64,000 bases of DNA. It comes from Flaccisagitta enflata (lineage: Eukaryota; Chaetognatha; Sagittoidea; Aphragmophora). The DNA lies in the NCBI GenBank assembly GCA_965153355.1, contig OZ231128.1:7936001-8000000 (forward strand), in the 5' to 3' direction. A program made the position numbers and the translations under genes. Every line of letters starts with the position of its first letter. The stretch's first letter is position 1. Below are positions 45,981 through 57,952 of the stretch, one piece after another. The notes under the pieces are model-generated. The model saw nothing but the letters and a program-made list of their open reading frames with translations, was not told the origin of the DNA and made no database searches.

Positions 45981-46179
45981 ATCAGCTCCACTCAATAATC
46001 ATAGTGATATCAAAATATCAAAACAACTTTTATGTCGAAACATATTGTCCCCCTTTCTCATCTTTGGTTTCCATGCCTTTTGATGGTTTACATAAATCCT
46101 TCTTGTAAGCAAGTGTTTGAATGGATAATTGACCACCTTGAGATTGCCTCCAATCATACTTTTATATCGCCATAGAAAA

Positions 46180-46377
46180 CACGGCCGGATACACGGCTAC
46201 CGAAGTCCCGTGCGGGTGGGCAGGGGCTATTTTTGAGGTCACTAGACCATTTGGGCAAGAGCAGTGAGGTCAAAGAAATAAAATCACAAAAAAAGTAAAG
46301 TGTGATGGACCAACCGACCAACCAACAGACCGACCGACGGACAAAGCGGGTTATAGAGTCGCATGCATGCGACTAAA
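46180..46377. mobile_element. Family A element, reverse
   Basis: ACGGCCGGATACACGGCTAC begins the copy and AGAGTCGCATGCATGCGACT ends it; inside are AGGTCACTAGACCATTTGGG and CCAACCGACCAACC. Same layout as the copy at 54.0 kb. Confidence 0.7.
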
Positions 46378-46864
46378 AAGTCTTAAATGTGGGGTTTGGA
46401 ATTGTTAGTAATTTCGTAGTGTTTGTTCCTTTGCCTCTCTGTCTCTCTTTTTCTCAGTGAATCTTTTTAATGCAAAAAAAAATCCATATGCAAAATATAG
46501 TGGTCAGGTACAAAGCTTCATAACTAAAAAAGTATATTGATTTCACATTTTTTCTGCCATCTGAAAGAGCATGGTGATGTTTTTATACCCTAAAAATTTC
46601 TTGCATAGTCTTGTTATGCAAAAAAAAAAAAAAAAAAAGATAAAAAACAAAAAACAACCAACTTTCCTGAACCACCCACCAGAAAATGAAAAACCAGATT
46701 CCTCTGCAGGTATAAAAAAGCCGCAATTCTTTGACTTATTTCAAATTAAAGGTTGTATGGGTTTTTAAATAGCGTGCTACGCAACTTCACTCCCTGCTTT
46801 GTCAATCCATCTGTCGGTTGGTCGGTCTGTCTGTCAGTCTGTCATATTAAACTTTTTCTATGTT

Positions 46865-47495
46865 CTTTAGTCGCGTGCACGCGACTCTACAACCCGCTTT
46901 GTCCGTCTGTCCGTCCATCCGTTGGTCGGTTGGTCGGTCAGTTGGTCGGTCAGTTGGTCGGTCGGTCACGTTTTACTTTTTTTTATGATTTTATTCTTTT
47001 TACCTCACAGCTACTGCGTAAATGGTCTAGTGACCTCAAATATGGCCCCTGCCCACCCGCACGTGACTTCGGCAGCCGTGTATCCGGCCTTGTTTTTCTT
47101 TCACCTCACTGCTGCTGCCCAAATGGTCTAGAGACCTCAAATACGGCCCCTACCCAACTGCACGTTACTGGGGTAGCCATGTATACCAGGCTGAGGGTTG
47201 GGAGGTCATAGGTGTCAAAAACTTATGTTATTCTACAAACTGCCCCCATTCATGATAATACTAAGATTTGCCAAGTTTCATGACCAGCTGATAAGTCCCT
47301 GATAGGGCCGCCACCCCCCATCCTATGAGGGCAAAAAAGTTTACAAAAATTTGCTCCCATTGAAACCTTTGATGATTGGAGGGAGGTGGCGGCCCTATCA
47401 TGTTTTTATTATGATAAATGAGGGAAGTTCGTAGAATAACATAGGTTTCTGAGACCTAAGACTTCGTTACCCCCACTTTGATGTATACGGCCTTG
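46865..47495. mobile_element. Family A element, one and a half copies, interrupted by a MITE
   Basis: It starts with the perfect palindrome AGTCGCGTGCACGCGACT (46869-46886), then CAACCCGCTTTGTCCGTC and GGTCGGT repeats, and the first tail GTATCCGGCCTTGTTTTTC near 47080. A second 3' half follows from 47097, cut at GCCATGTATAC by a 294-bp insertion and resuming GGCCTTGTTT at 47489. Confidence 0.7.
47187..47480. mobile_element. hAT-like foldback MITE nested in family A
   Basis: ATGTATAC flanks it on both sides (47179-47186, 47481-47488), an 8-bp target duplication. Ends CAGGCTGAGGGTTGGGAGGT and GTTACCCCCACTTTG form an imperfect inverted repeat continuing inward (ATGTTATTCTAC / GTAGAATAACAT). Eight-base duplications with CA...TG ends fit the hAT superfamily. 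Confidence 0.75.
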
Positions 47496-47649
47496 TTTAC
47501 TCTTCTCAGAACTTTGGGTGATTCTCAAATGGAAGGGGTACTGATGACAATAAACATGTTCATGCAATGCTTATTACCTTTCCTTCTATTTCATCATTTT
47601 TTGTCTTGCTTTGTTTCTTTTTTTTCATTCTATTTCTTTTTCATTTACC

Positions 47650-47671
47650 TCTCTCTCTTTCACTCTTTCTC

Positions 47672-47759
<88 letters not shown>

Positions 47760-47800
47760 TATTTCTTTCTACCTTTCTTTTTTTCTTCCTTTTGCTCCTC
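47650..47800. repeat. CTTT microsatellite
   Basis: (CTTT)n, followed by CCTCCT (47800-47850) and GGTGGT-type repeats (47925-48065). Confidence 0.93.
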
Positions 47801-48439
47801 CGCAGCCTCCTCCACAACCTGCTCCTCCTCCTCCTCTTCCTCCTCCTGTTGGTTTTCGCAGGTGCGCATTTGCGATGGCTATAAGCAAATGAAAAGCGAA
47901 GAAGGAAATGGCAGCTCTCAACGGTGGTGGTAGTTGTGGTGCTGATGGTAGTTGTGGTAGTGGTGGTGGCGGTGGCGATGGTGGTGGCGGTTGTGGTGCT
48001 GATGATAGTGGTGGTAGTGGTGGTGGCGGTGGCGACGGTGGTGGCGGTGATGGGGGTGGTAGATAAGGAAAGAAGGTAAAGGGTGTTGTGGTTATACACC
48101 ATTACTATGCCAGACAGTAAACGTGAGCGGTCCCAAAATTGACAAAAGATAATGAAAAAAAAAAAAATGTTGGTAACTCGAGACAGGCCAGTCACCAAGC
48201 AATATGTTCCCATGATACAAATCGGTCGAATACCATCAACAGGACAGCATCTGTCGCTTCTCCCACAACTATCAGTCCATGTTGAAAACTACTGTCCTAT
48301 CATTGATATCAACCAGCGAAACTCGGTATTTCTTCTGCTGCATCCATCATGAATGGAAACATAACCGCCATCAACCAACTTTATTCCCACCAGCAAAATA
48401 CCAACTCATTCAGGTGACCTAATCTTTACCCTCAACTAT

Positions 48440-48790
48440 CAGCCTTTTCCATACCACATGACTACCATCATTGCCTCCAAAACACCACCATCACCTTTGG
48501 CTCCACCATACCATCATCACAATGGCCTACGCAACACGGCCCACACCACCATCACTTTTGCCTCCACCACATCACCTGAACCAGCGCCTCGACCCTTCCA
48601 TTGCCTCCATAACATGACCAACACCTTTGCTTCAATCACACTACCATCACTATTGCCTCCATAAAACCATCACCATCACCATCATCACCTTTACCTCTAC
48701 CACACCACCATCATCACTGCCATCACCATTGCCTCCAATACCACCAATACTTTTGCCTCCATCACACCACCATCTTCATTGCCTCCACCT
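48440..48790. repeat. CACCATCACCATTGCCTCCA minisatellite
   Basis: Degenerate CACCATCA / TTGCCTCCA units; no gene. Confidence 0.75.
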
Positions 48791-48954
48791 TGTCTGCAGA
48801 AGCGACTGTTTGTGGCATATGTGAGATGTGAGATGGAGAAAATGGAAAGAAGATGGCCATGGTCCCGATTGTTACACAGCGACTTGGTCCCATTTACATT
48901 AGATCAGAGGAGTACAACGATACCTTTTGTTCAAACCTTTTTTAACCAATTTTT

Positions 48955-49150
48955 AGTGGCGTGCTACGCAACTCTACACCTCGCTTTGTCGGTCCGTCTG
49001 TCGGTCGATCGGTTGGTCGGTCACATTTTACTTTTTAATGTTTTTTTTTGTTCCTTGACCTCACTGCGCCTGCCGAAATACTCTAGTGACCTCAAATATG
49101 GCCCCTGCCCACCCGAACACGACTGGGGTAGCCGTGTATCCGACATTGTT
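48955..49150. mobile_element. Family A element, forward
   Basis: GTGGCGTGCTACGCAACTCT start, GGTCGATCGGTTGGTCGG, CCCCTGCCCACCCGAACACG, and end GTATCCGACATTGTTT. Confidence 0.65.
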
Positions 49151-49564
49151 TAAAAAAAAAAAATACTTATGATGGTAATGGGTGTAGATAACAACAAGCC
49201 CAAGAGGGCAACAGTCGCGTACGTCTGGAAATGACAAACAAAAGAGTTCCTTCCCCCAAGGCCGCGCGATATGTATTGATACAATGTCGATACAATATCG
49301 ATAAGATATCGATACAATATCGATACAATACAATATCGAAAATCCCCAAAAAAATCCCCAAAAATCCCCAAAAATACCTAAAAGTACTCAAAAATACCCC
49401 AAAATACCCCAAAATACCTAAAAGTACCCAAAAATATCTGAAGTTACCCTAAAGTTTCTTAAGTACCTTGATTATTTAAGTACCCTAAAGTACCCTGAAA
49501 TACCCTTAAGGTACCCTATATTACCTTAAAAAACTTAAAAAATCATAATTTTAAAAATGTGATG

Positions 49565-49640
49565 GACGGACGGATGTACCGATGGACCGACCTACCGACC
49601 GACATGGCAAAGTGTAGAGTCGCGTGCACGCGAAAAAAAA
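49565..49640. mobile_element. Family A 5' end, reverse, beside an AAAATACCCC minisatellite
   Basis: GACGGACGGATGTACCGATG and AGAGTCGCGTGCACGCGA match the family A end. To its left (49335-49560) lies an array of AAAATACC/AAAGTACC units, as in the composite copy at 7-8 kb. Confidence 0.55.
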
Positions 49641-49954
49641 TTCTTTGTACTGGAACATTTTCATGCCCTTGGGCATGCAAGGAGTCAAGGTAGCCATTTC
49701 CGACACTGTGTTTTTCCCGCGATCCTACACAGCAGGTTGGCCTTGTCCAAAATAAATCAAATGATGGCCATGGTCCTAAATTTCATACTTTGATCCCAAT
49801 TCACTGATTCATATGCGTCAAATTAGAAAATGGCAATGGTTTGGTTCTAACGTTGCTTTTGTCCTTAGTCCTTTTGTCTTTGTCTTCTTCTTCTACTTCT
49901 TCTCCCTCTTCTTCTTCTTTATTCTGTCACACTTTACTCTTGTTTTTATTTCAT

Positions 49955-50113
49955 TTTAGTTGCGGACACGCGACTCTACACCTTACCTAACAGTCTGTCC
50001 GTCCATCCATTGGTTGGTCCGTCTGTCCATAATATTTCTAAATTGCGAGAGGTTTTCGCCTTACTGCCCCTGCCGAACTATCCGCGATGCTGGTGCCGTT
50101 TATCAGGCCTTGT
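49955..50113. mobile_element. Family A element, forward, short
   Basis: TTAGTTGCGGACACGCGACT start, then GTCCGTCCATCC and CGCCTTACTGCCCCTGCC, ending TATCAGGCCTTGTTTCC. Confidence 0.55.
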
Positions 50114-50135
50114 TTCCTTATAAACTACTTTATCT

Positions 50136-50355
50136 TTTTAGTTGCAGACACGCAACTCTATAAGAGGCTTTGTCCGTCTGTCCGTCCATGGGTCAGTCAT
50201 GGTGATCGAGTTCAAAAGTGGGAAAACAAGTGTTTTCAATACTGCAATACTTTTTATGTATGTTTGATTGTTGGGTGTGGGTTGGGGTGTAGATGGGGCT
50301 TGGATGCCCCTGCCCACCCGTCCGCGACGATATTGCGACCCCGCGTTACTTGTTT
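50136..50355. mobile_element. Family A2 subfamily element, forward
   Basis: TTAGTTGCAGACACGCAACT start, TATAAGAGGCTTTGTCCG, AAAAGTGGGAAAACAAG, GGGTGTGGGTTGGGGTG and end CGCGACGATATTGCGACC. The same order occurs reversed at 38.88 and 60.79 kb. Confidence 0.65.
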
Positions 50356-50790
50356 TTCACTGCGAGATTTTCCCTGATCCTGTTCTCTTCTCCTTCACTG
50401 TTTTACTACTTCAGACTTAAGAGCAAAATGCTAATAAAACAAACAAGTGAGGCAACGCAAACGAGCAACTAACCTCAGTATTGCCTATCAACACGTTCCG
50501 ATAGTAGAAGTGGGGAGCAAGGCAATGCAGACGAGAAACTAACCTCAGTATCACAAATCAAAACCCACTAGCTGATTGTAGAAGTGGGGAGTAGGGCAAA
50601 GTAGACAAGAAACTAACCTCAGTATCTGAGTATCGCCTATCAACACTAGCTGATTGGAGAAGCGGGGAGTAATGCAATGCAAACGAGCAACACTGTCCGC
50701 CAGAACACGGAATGAGTTGACTTGAAATGATCGTCTACAACTCTGATAGGTTTTGAGTCCTTGTGGTGTGTATAATACAAATCTGAAAAG

Positions 50791-51894
50791 AACTAAATCA
50801 TTTTTGGGGCGCTTTTTGAAATATATACAAAAATAGTACAAATTTAGTACATTTTTCATCATAACTCTTTGTGATGATTTATTTTAGTATTTTTGACCGC
50901 AGATTTGGACTCAATGGGTGGCTTGCGGTTCGTTTGATATGTCACACTATATACTTTTGAAAAAGAAGTAAAAACTTATTTTTTGAAAAAATCATTAAAA
51001 ATAAATGTATTTTGTAGCAATATGATGAGAAAATTAACTTTTTATTTCTTTTTCAAAACTATATAGTGTGACATATCAAACGAACCGCAAAGCACTCGCT
51101 GAATCTGAATCTGCAGTCAAAAATACCAGAAAACATCACCTCAAAGAGTTATGATGAAAAATGTACTAAATTTACACCATTTTTGGGCAGCGGCCCCGAA
51201 GGGGCCGATGACCTATGCTTTCACACATAGGGGAAATTTCTCCTTCTCCTTCTTCTCCTTCTTCTCCTTCTTCTCCGTCCCCCCCCCTCAAGGCCCAAAT
51301 CCTAGTCTTGAGACCCAAATCCTAGCTTCGAGGCTCAAATCCCCGCTTTGAAGCTCAAATCCCAGCCTCGAGGCTCAAATCTCAGTCTCCAGGCTCAAAT
51401 CCCAGCCTTGAGGCTCAAATCCCAGCCCTGAGGCTCAAATCCCAGTCTCAAGGCACAAATCCCAGCCTTGAGGCTCAAATCCCAGCTTCCAAGCTCAAAT
51501 CCCAGCCTCGAAACTCAAATCCCAGCCTCAAAGCTCAAATCCCAGCCTTGAAGCTCAAAGCTCAAATCCCAGCCTCAAAGCTCAAATCCCAGCCTCAAAG
51601 CTCCAATCCCACCCTCAAAGCTCTAATCCCAGCCTCGAAGCTAAAATCCCAGCCTCGAAGCTCAAATCCCAGCCTCAAGGGCCCAATTCCAGCCTCCAGG
51701 CCCTTATTCCATCCTTGAGGCCAAAATAAAAACAGCATAGGTCATCGGCCCCTTCGGGGCCGCTGCCCCTCTAACCACCTCACACCCACATTCACTCACA
51801 TAGGGGCAACGGGTACCGCTGACCATCTAACGCTTTTGCGACTATTGCATATAAATCAAAAACCGCTCCAAAAGTGATTTAGTTTCCTTTAGAT
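50791..51894. mobile_element. Foldback element interrupted by a B1 insertion
   Basis: AACTAAATCATTTTTGGGGC at the left pairs with TCCAAAAGTGATTTAGTT at the right; inner arms TTGCGGTTCGTTTGATATGT and ACATATCAAACGAACCGCAA pair almost exactly around a short AT-rich loop. Removing the B1 element at 51185-51844 restores a palindrome of about 440 bp. Confidence 0.75.
51185..51844. mobile_element. Family B1 element nested in a foldback element
   Basis: Runs from GGGCAGCGGCCCCGAAGGGG to GACCATCTAACGCTTTTGCG and ACTA, with a 20-bp CTCAAATCCCAGCCTCGAAG minisatellite (51300-51720) as its centre. It splits the right arm of the foldback element at 50791-51894, which defines both of its ends. Confidence 0.78.
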
Positions 51895-52439
51895 TTATAT
51901 TGTACACACTACAATGACCCAAAAACTATCAAAGTGAGAGACGATCATTCTACCTCATCTCATTCCGTGTTTTGGCTGGTAGTGGCAACTAATCTCAGTA
52001 TTGCCAATCAACACACATCAATCATAGAGTTGGGGAGTAAGACAACACATTTGAGCAAGTCACTTCAATATTGCTTATCAAAACCCGCCAATAGTATAAA
52101 TGGGGAATAAAGCAACACATATGAGCGTCAAAGGATGTCTGAGCAAGGGTGTTTTTGTCCATTTGACTTTACGTCCCTCCATCCATCTGTCTATCTTTTT
52201 AGTCATGCAGATGTAGTTTTCCAGGCGGTCTTTATGTTTCAGTCCCTCATTTTGGCTCTCTCTCTCTTTCTCCGTATCATACAATTCTCTCTATCTCTTT
52301 CTCTGTTTTTCTCACAACTTTTGTGTGGACATTACTAGACTCCGCCTACCTTCTTTACCGTATTCTTCGAGTGCAGGAAGAACGCCGATTATGAGGTCTT
52401 TTCAAACGCCAAACAAGAATTAGTTCATGCTACTCTTCC

Positions 52440-52673
52440 TTAAAAATGTTACCCAGCCGTGTATCCGGCCTTGTTTTTTAGTCGCGCGCACGCAACTCTA
52501 CAACCCGTTTTGTCCGTCCGTCCGTCGGTTGGTCGGTCAGTCACGTTTTCCTTTTTTTATGACTTTATTTCTTTGACCCCACTGCTCTTGCCCAAATGGT
52601 CTAGTGACTTCAAATATGGCCCCTGCCCACCCGCACGCGACTTCGGTAGCCGTGTATCCGGCCTTATTGTAGC
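52440..52673. mobile_element. Family A element, forward
   Basis: A short tail GTATCCGGCCTTGTTTTTTA directly precedes a new copy starting AGTCGCGCGCACGCAACTCT; GGTTGGTCGGTCAGTCACG inside; ends GTATCCGGCCTTATTG. Confidence 0.65.
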
Positions 52674-52737
52674 ACACAAAGTGCTTTGCCGTTAACTCTA
52701 ACTTATAATACATAAGGTGGGTCACCACATTAAAGCC

Positions 52738-53138
52738 TTTTTAGATGCGTCCTCGAATCTCTATAAGAGGGTGTGTCCCTTGGTTGGTCTGTCTGTCTGA
52801 ATGTCCGTAACATGAAAATTTCTAAATGCGATTTCCAAGGTTTTCTCCTCATTTCTCTTCATGTCTCTTCATGTCTGTTCATGTCTCCAATATCTCTTAT
52901 GTCTCTTTTGTCTCTTATGTCTCTTTTGTCTCTTATATCTCTTATGTCGCTTATGTCTCTTCATGTCTCTTCATGGAGTGAGAATGGAATCAGTTTTTCT
53001 GTTTTTCTCTTTATCTCAATATCTTTACATCTTCATATCATGATATCTTAATATTCTTATATCTTGATGATTTGTATGTTAATATCTTATTTCTAAAGAG
53101 GACGCATCTATTGGACATCTCTTGGCCTTGTTCTTAAC
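52738..53138. mobile_element. A3 composite element with ATGTCTCTT minisatellite
   Basis: TTTTTAGATGCGTCCTCG opens and AGAGGACGCATCTATTGG, CATCTCTTGGCCTTGTT closes; CTATAAGAGGGTGTGTCC and TTGGTCTGTCTGTC resemble family A. A CTCTTCATGT/CTCTTATGT array (52850-52975) fills the centre. Related ends occur at 30536-30610 and 61020-61150. Confidence 0.55.
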
Positions 53139-53139
53139 T

Positions 53140-54000
53140 AAAAAAGTCATTAAAGATTTCAACATCAAGTATGGTTCTTTCAAAAGTACTTTATACACAT
53201 GTTAGATGCCCACTTGTTCAAATGCCAAACAAAGATTGTCTCATGCAGCCCTTGCAGAGGGTTACGCCTGATTATACTAAACAGGAGAAAGGTATCACAT
53301 TAGGCTAGGTTTAAAATTCAAAGTATCACAAAAAGTTTTCTACTCAAAAAAAAAAAAAAAAAAAAAAAAAAAGAAAAAGAAAATAAAACCGCTTAAGCTT
53401 TCCGGGGAACTTTGCATAACACCCGTCCCACAATTATTGCAAAGGTAGAGCTACAACTGTAGATTCTTCATTACTGCTGGTGAAAAACAATGTTAAATAC
53501 ACATCTTTTGTATTAGTTAGGTTATTCCTTGGATATTTCACATCAATTTCCATATTTACCCCCAATTTGGTTGCTAATTCTCAACTTAATCATTTATTGA
53601 CAACTAGCTTGCTGCACCTGAATGTTAATTTTTCAATAACTTTGAATAAATTTTGAAAACTATCCTTTTTAACAATTCAAATAAAATCCATGGGCAAATT
53701 AAGCTAATTTTCATGAGCTTTTTATTTGTGAAATTCGCATATGACTAACTTGCTTTATATAGACTTGGTAGATATTTGAAGTCGATAAGGTTTTTGTGGT
53801 AATTTTTCCATGATTTGCATGGGAAATGTTTTTACTGTTTTTGATCCTATTCGATAAAGTAATTTAGATGAAATTAGAGCAAAATCAAGATTTTTCAAAA
53901 ATCTAACTGGTGGAAAAATCTGCATACTGCTAATTGTTGCCGCTTAGATTTGACAGTCATTTGATCTTTTTGCAAAAATTGTGGTACAGGGGTTATGTTA
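53140..54000. other. Single-copy AT-rich stretch, no gene seen
   Basis: Contains a 27-bp A run (about 53346-53372). It lies between an A3 and a family A element. Confidence 0.5.
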
Positions 54001-54002
54001 TC

Positions 54003-54210
54003 AAACAAGGCCGGATACACGGCTACCGAAGTCGCGTGCGGGTGGACAGGGGCCATATTTGAGGTCACCAGACCATTTTGGCAGGAGCAGTGAGGTCAAA
54101 GAAATAAAGTCATAAAGAAAAGTAAAGTGTGACTGACTGACCAACCGACCGACCGACCGACCGACTGACGGACAAAGCGGGTTGTAGAGTCGCGTGCATG
54201 CAACTAAAAA
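54003..54210. mobile_element. Family A element, reverse
   Basis: AACAAGGCCGGATACACGGC start, ACCAACCGACCGACCGACCG inside, AGAGTCGCGTGCATGCAACT end. Close to the copy at 46.18 kb. Confidence 0.68.
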
Positions 54211-54334
54211 TGTCAATGTAGCCCTATCCTAGACCCGAACGTAGACCCTATCATAGACCTAAGCATAGACCTTAGCGTAGACTTACCCCATCTTTCTTTT
54301 TCACAGTGAGGCTTCGTTTTACCATCTTTGTCAT

Positions 54335-54388
<54 letters not shown>

Positions 54389-54811
54389 AACAAGCAGTTC
54401 AGTTCCTTGATAGAGGTCGTGAATGCAAACATTGAGCTCCACATTATGTGTGAAAACGTGGTTTACATTCTCTAAAAGTGGCTCATCCTATATCTGCGTT
54501 TTTGCGAATGTCTTTAATCACTGAATGTACGTGCTGTGATTATCTTTTGCTTTCATGCCTGATACTCTTCATTACTTTGCTCTATATATTTGCCTGCGAG
54601 ATATTCAAGATTTTCTTAATCTTAAACGTTGCTGCTCTGGTTTCTCAACGTGGCACGTTCCTTCCACTTTTCAGCGGCTCTTGCGTTGCGATCATTTTCA
54701 ATGTCAATTGGGAGTTTTTAATCTAATGCGGAAAGAAGGAGGATTATCGGTGTGATAGGCACAAACCTATTTCATAGATTAGGGCCCATTTTATGTGACA
54801 TTAGGCTGTTT

Positions 54812-55203
54812 GGGCAGCGGCCCCAAATGGCCGATGTCCTGTAGAACACAGGGGGGAATTTCCAGATGTCCATCCTTCTGTACGTCTCCCCATCAAGGCC
54901 TCGAATTAGCCCACCAAGGCCTTGCATCAAATCAGCATCTGTGCCTCAGATTTGCCCTTCAAACCTCAAATCTGCTCTCCAAGCCTTATTTCAGCCCTAC
55001 AGCTCTCAAATATGCCTTCAAAAGCATTAACTCAGTCATCAAAGGCCTGAAATATGCCCCCTCAGGACGTCTGGAAATTCCCCCTGTGTTCTACAGGACA
55101 TCGGCTCTTTGGGGCCGCTGCCCTGCTCTCACTCCACTTCTTTATTGGATCACTCCCAGCAGGGCTTCGGGTACCGCTGACCATGTGCGATCCTTGGGTG
55201 ACT
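54812..55203. mobile_element. Family B2 element
   Basis: GGGCAGCGGCCCCAAATGG, CCTGTAGAACACAGGGGG, mirrored by CCCCCTGTGTTCTACAGGAC and GGGGCCGCTGCCCTG, then GGGTACCGCTGACCATGTGC. Divergent 25-bp centre repeats (CTCAAATCTGCCC). Confidence 0.6.
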
Positions 55204-55214
55204 AGTCTCTCTCT

Positions 55215-55297
55215 TGTGCAGCAGCAGCCCTTAAGGGACCGATACCTTTGCTCTCACACATATAGGAGATTTTCTCCTCCTTCTTCTCCTTGTGGGC
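55215..55297. mobile_element. Family B1 fragment
   Basis: GCAGCAGCCCTTAAGGGACC, TCTCACACATATAGGAG and ATTTTCTCCTCCTTCTTC match the B1 end module; the rest is missing. Confidence 0.5.
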
Positions 55298-55403
55298 AGT
55301 GCACTATAGATTTGGTCCTTAATAACTGCAGGACATATCTTCCGCAATCACAATTTGAAAATGGGTCTATAGGTTTTGTCTCAAATTAAGCCACTCTCAG
55401 ACC

Positions 55404-56532
55404 ATGAAAGTTGGACAACGTAACTACTTAAACCCAAACTAGCTTAAGGATGAAAGCCTTTGGAGCTTTCAATGGTGTTTAATCCGGACCCATCACAACT
55501 ATCCTTAATGATTTCAAAAACATATATCTGAGACAGTACCATAGAGAATTTTTTGATGGAAATTCCCATCAGTAAGAAAATTCCATGATTTTCTGCTATT
55601 TGTGTAATGTGCTGGTGACAAGAAAGAGTACCAGATGAGTGTGCTGAATCGTGTCCCTCGATCCCTCACACCTATCTGATCTTCCCATTGTAAAAAGCTC
55701 ATGACACCCACAACTTCCAATCAGTAATTTTCCCACCAAATAGAAAATCCCATCAAATCACTCCATGTCAACCCAAAACTCTGAAATAAGCAGCAGTTAT
55801 ACTGAGATTTAGGACCAATAATTACCAAAGGATAATTATATTACCAAAGGCAACATTGTCAGAAAAACATACCCTTAGAGGTAAGAATCGAGGATCAACC
55901 ATAAAGGGACCGCCGGCATTCCATACCAAGGTACTTAGATTTATGAAAGTTGGACAACGTAACTACTTAAACCCAAACTAGCTTAAGGATGAAAGCCTTT
56001 GGAGCTTTCAATGGTGTTTAATCCGGACCCATCACAACTATCCTTAATGATTTCAAAAACATATATCTGAGACAGTACCATAGAAATTTTTTGATGGAAA
56101 TTCCCATCAGTAAGAAAATTCCATGATTTTCTGCTATTTGTGTAATGTGCTGGTGACAAGAAAGAGTACCAGATGAGTGTGCTGAATCGTGTCCCTCGAT
56201 CCCTCACACCTATCTGATCTTCCCATTGTAAAAAGCTCATGACACCCACAACTTCCAATCAGTAATTTTCCCACCAAATAGAAAATCCCATCAAATCACT
56301 CCATGTCAACCCAAAACTCTGAAATAAGCAGCAGTTATACTGAGATTTAGGACCAATATTTACCAAAGGATAATTATATTACCAAAGGCAACATTGTCAG
56401 AAAAACATACCCTTAGAGGTAAGAATCGAGGATCAACCATAAAGGGACCGCCGGCATTCCATACCAAGGTACTTAGATTTATGAAAGTTGGACAACGTAA
56501 CTACTTAAACCCAAACTAGCTTAAGGATGAAA
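55404..56532. repeat. 539-bp direct tandem repeat, two copies plus a fragment
   Basis: ATGAAAGTTGGACAACGTAA starts at 55404, 55943 and 56481; the two full copies are nearly identical, and the third stops after TTAAGGATGAAAGC, where a B1 element begins. Each carries the same minus-strand frame beginning MEVVGVMSFLQWED, which I cannot match to any family. Confidence 0.85.
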
Positions 56533-57145
56533 GCAGTGGCCCCAAAGGAGATGATGACCTTTGCTTTTACACATAAGGGAAATTTATCATTCGTCTTCTT
56601 CTTCTTCTCCTTCTCCTCTGTATGTCCCCCCCCCTTTTGAGGCTCAATCCCAGCCTCGAGGCTCAAATTTCAGGCCCAAAGCTCAAATTTCAGCCTCACG
56701 GCTCAAATTCCAGCCTCAAGGCTCAAATTCCAGCCTTGAGGATCAAATTCTGACCTCAAGGCTGAAATCCCAACCTCGAGGCTCAAATCCCAGCTTGGAG
56801 GGTCCAATCCCAGTCTCGATGATCAATCCCTGGCCTTGAGGCTCTAATTTTAGCCTTGGGGCTCCAATCCCAGCCTTAAGTCTTCAATCTCAGCAAAAGG
56901 CTCCAATCCAGGCCTCAAGGCTCAAATCCCCACCTTAAGGGTTGAATCCCAACGCCAAGACTTATATCCCAGCCTTGAGGCTCAAGTCTCAGCTTCAAGG
57001 CTCAAATCCTAGCCTCAAGCCTCAAAACTTACTAAGCATAGTTCATTGCCCATTTTGAGGCCGCTGCCCCTCTCACCATTACACAATCACAAACACTAAC
57101 ATAGTGGCAATGGGTACCGCTGACCATCTAGCGCTTTTGTGACTA
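56533..57145. mobile_element. Family B1 element, degenerate
   Basis: AGCAGTGGCCCCAAAGGAG start, CTTTTACACATAAGGGAAA, a 20-bp CTCAAATCCCAGCCTTGAGG array (56640-57030), then GGGTACCGCTGACCATCTAG and CGCTTTTGTGACTA. Confidence 0.65.
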
Positions 57146-57153
57146 TTCTTTTT

Positions 57154-57952
57154 GGGCAGCGGCCCCAAAGGCCAATATCCTGTAGGACATAGGGGTGAAT
57201 TGCCATATGACTGTCCATTTGTCCGTTTGTCCGTTTGTCCATCCATCCGCCTGTCTGTCTGTCTCTTTGTCTGTGCGTCCATCCTTCTGTGTGTCCATCT
57301 GTTTGTCTGTCCGTCCGTCTGTCTGTCCATCCATCCACCCATCCATCCATCCGTCTGTCTGTCCATATCCATCCATCTGTCCATCCATCCGTTCATCCAT
57401 TCATCCATCCGTTCATCCATCCGCAAATCCCCCCAAGGCTTGGAGCCTGAAATTTGGACTCCCTAGCCCCAAATCAGCCCCCCAAGCCTGAAATCAGCCC
57501 TATCAGGCCTGAAATCAGCCCTTCAAGAATTGAGTCAGCTAAAATCAGCCCTCCAAGGCCTGATTTAAGCCCTCTTAGACCTGAAATCAGCCTTCTCAGG
57601 CCTTGGATCAGCCCTCTCAAAACCTGAGATCATCCTGAAATCAGCCCTCCCTGACCAATATTTGCCCTCCAAGGTCTGTAATAAGCCTTGTCAGATCTGA
57701 AATCAGCTCTCACCTGGCTGTAATCAGCCCTCAATGAGCCAAAAATCAGCTCACACTAGGCTCAAATCAGCACTCACCAGTTCTTTGAGGCCTGAAATCA
57801 GATCTCCTTGCCATGATCAGACCCTCTCAAATGCAACCTCCTTCTCCTCAGGACGTATAGAAATTCAACCCTGAGATCTACAGGACATCAGCCCTTTGGA
57901 GCCACTGCCCTGCTCTCACCTCACCTCATCACCTTAACACCCCAAGCAGGGC
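57154..57952. mobile_element. Family B2 element with CCATCCATCCGT and CTGAAATCAGCC arrays
   Basis: GGGCAGCGGCCCCAAAGG start directly after the previous element. CCATCCATCC/CTGTCTGTC repeats (57225-57425) precede a CAGGCCTGAAATCAGCCCTC array (57440-57800). Degenerate mirrored module TCTACAGGACATCAGCCC. Confidence 0.6.

Noticed and set aside
55514-56258. Duplicated small gene starting MEVVGVMSF
   Set aside because: It lies within a noncoding-looking 539-bp tandem repeat, the two copies end differently, and I recognise no domain; kept only as an oddity.
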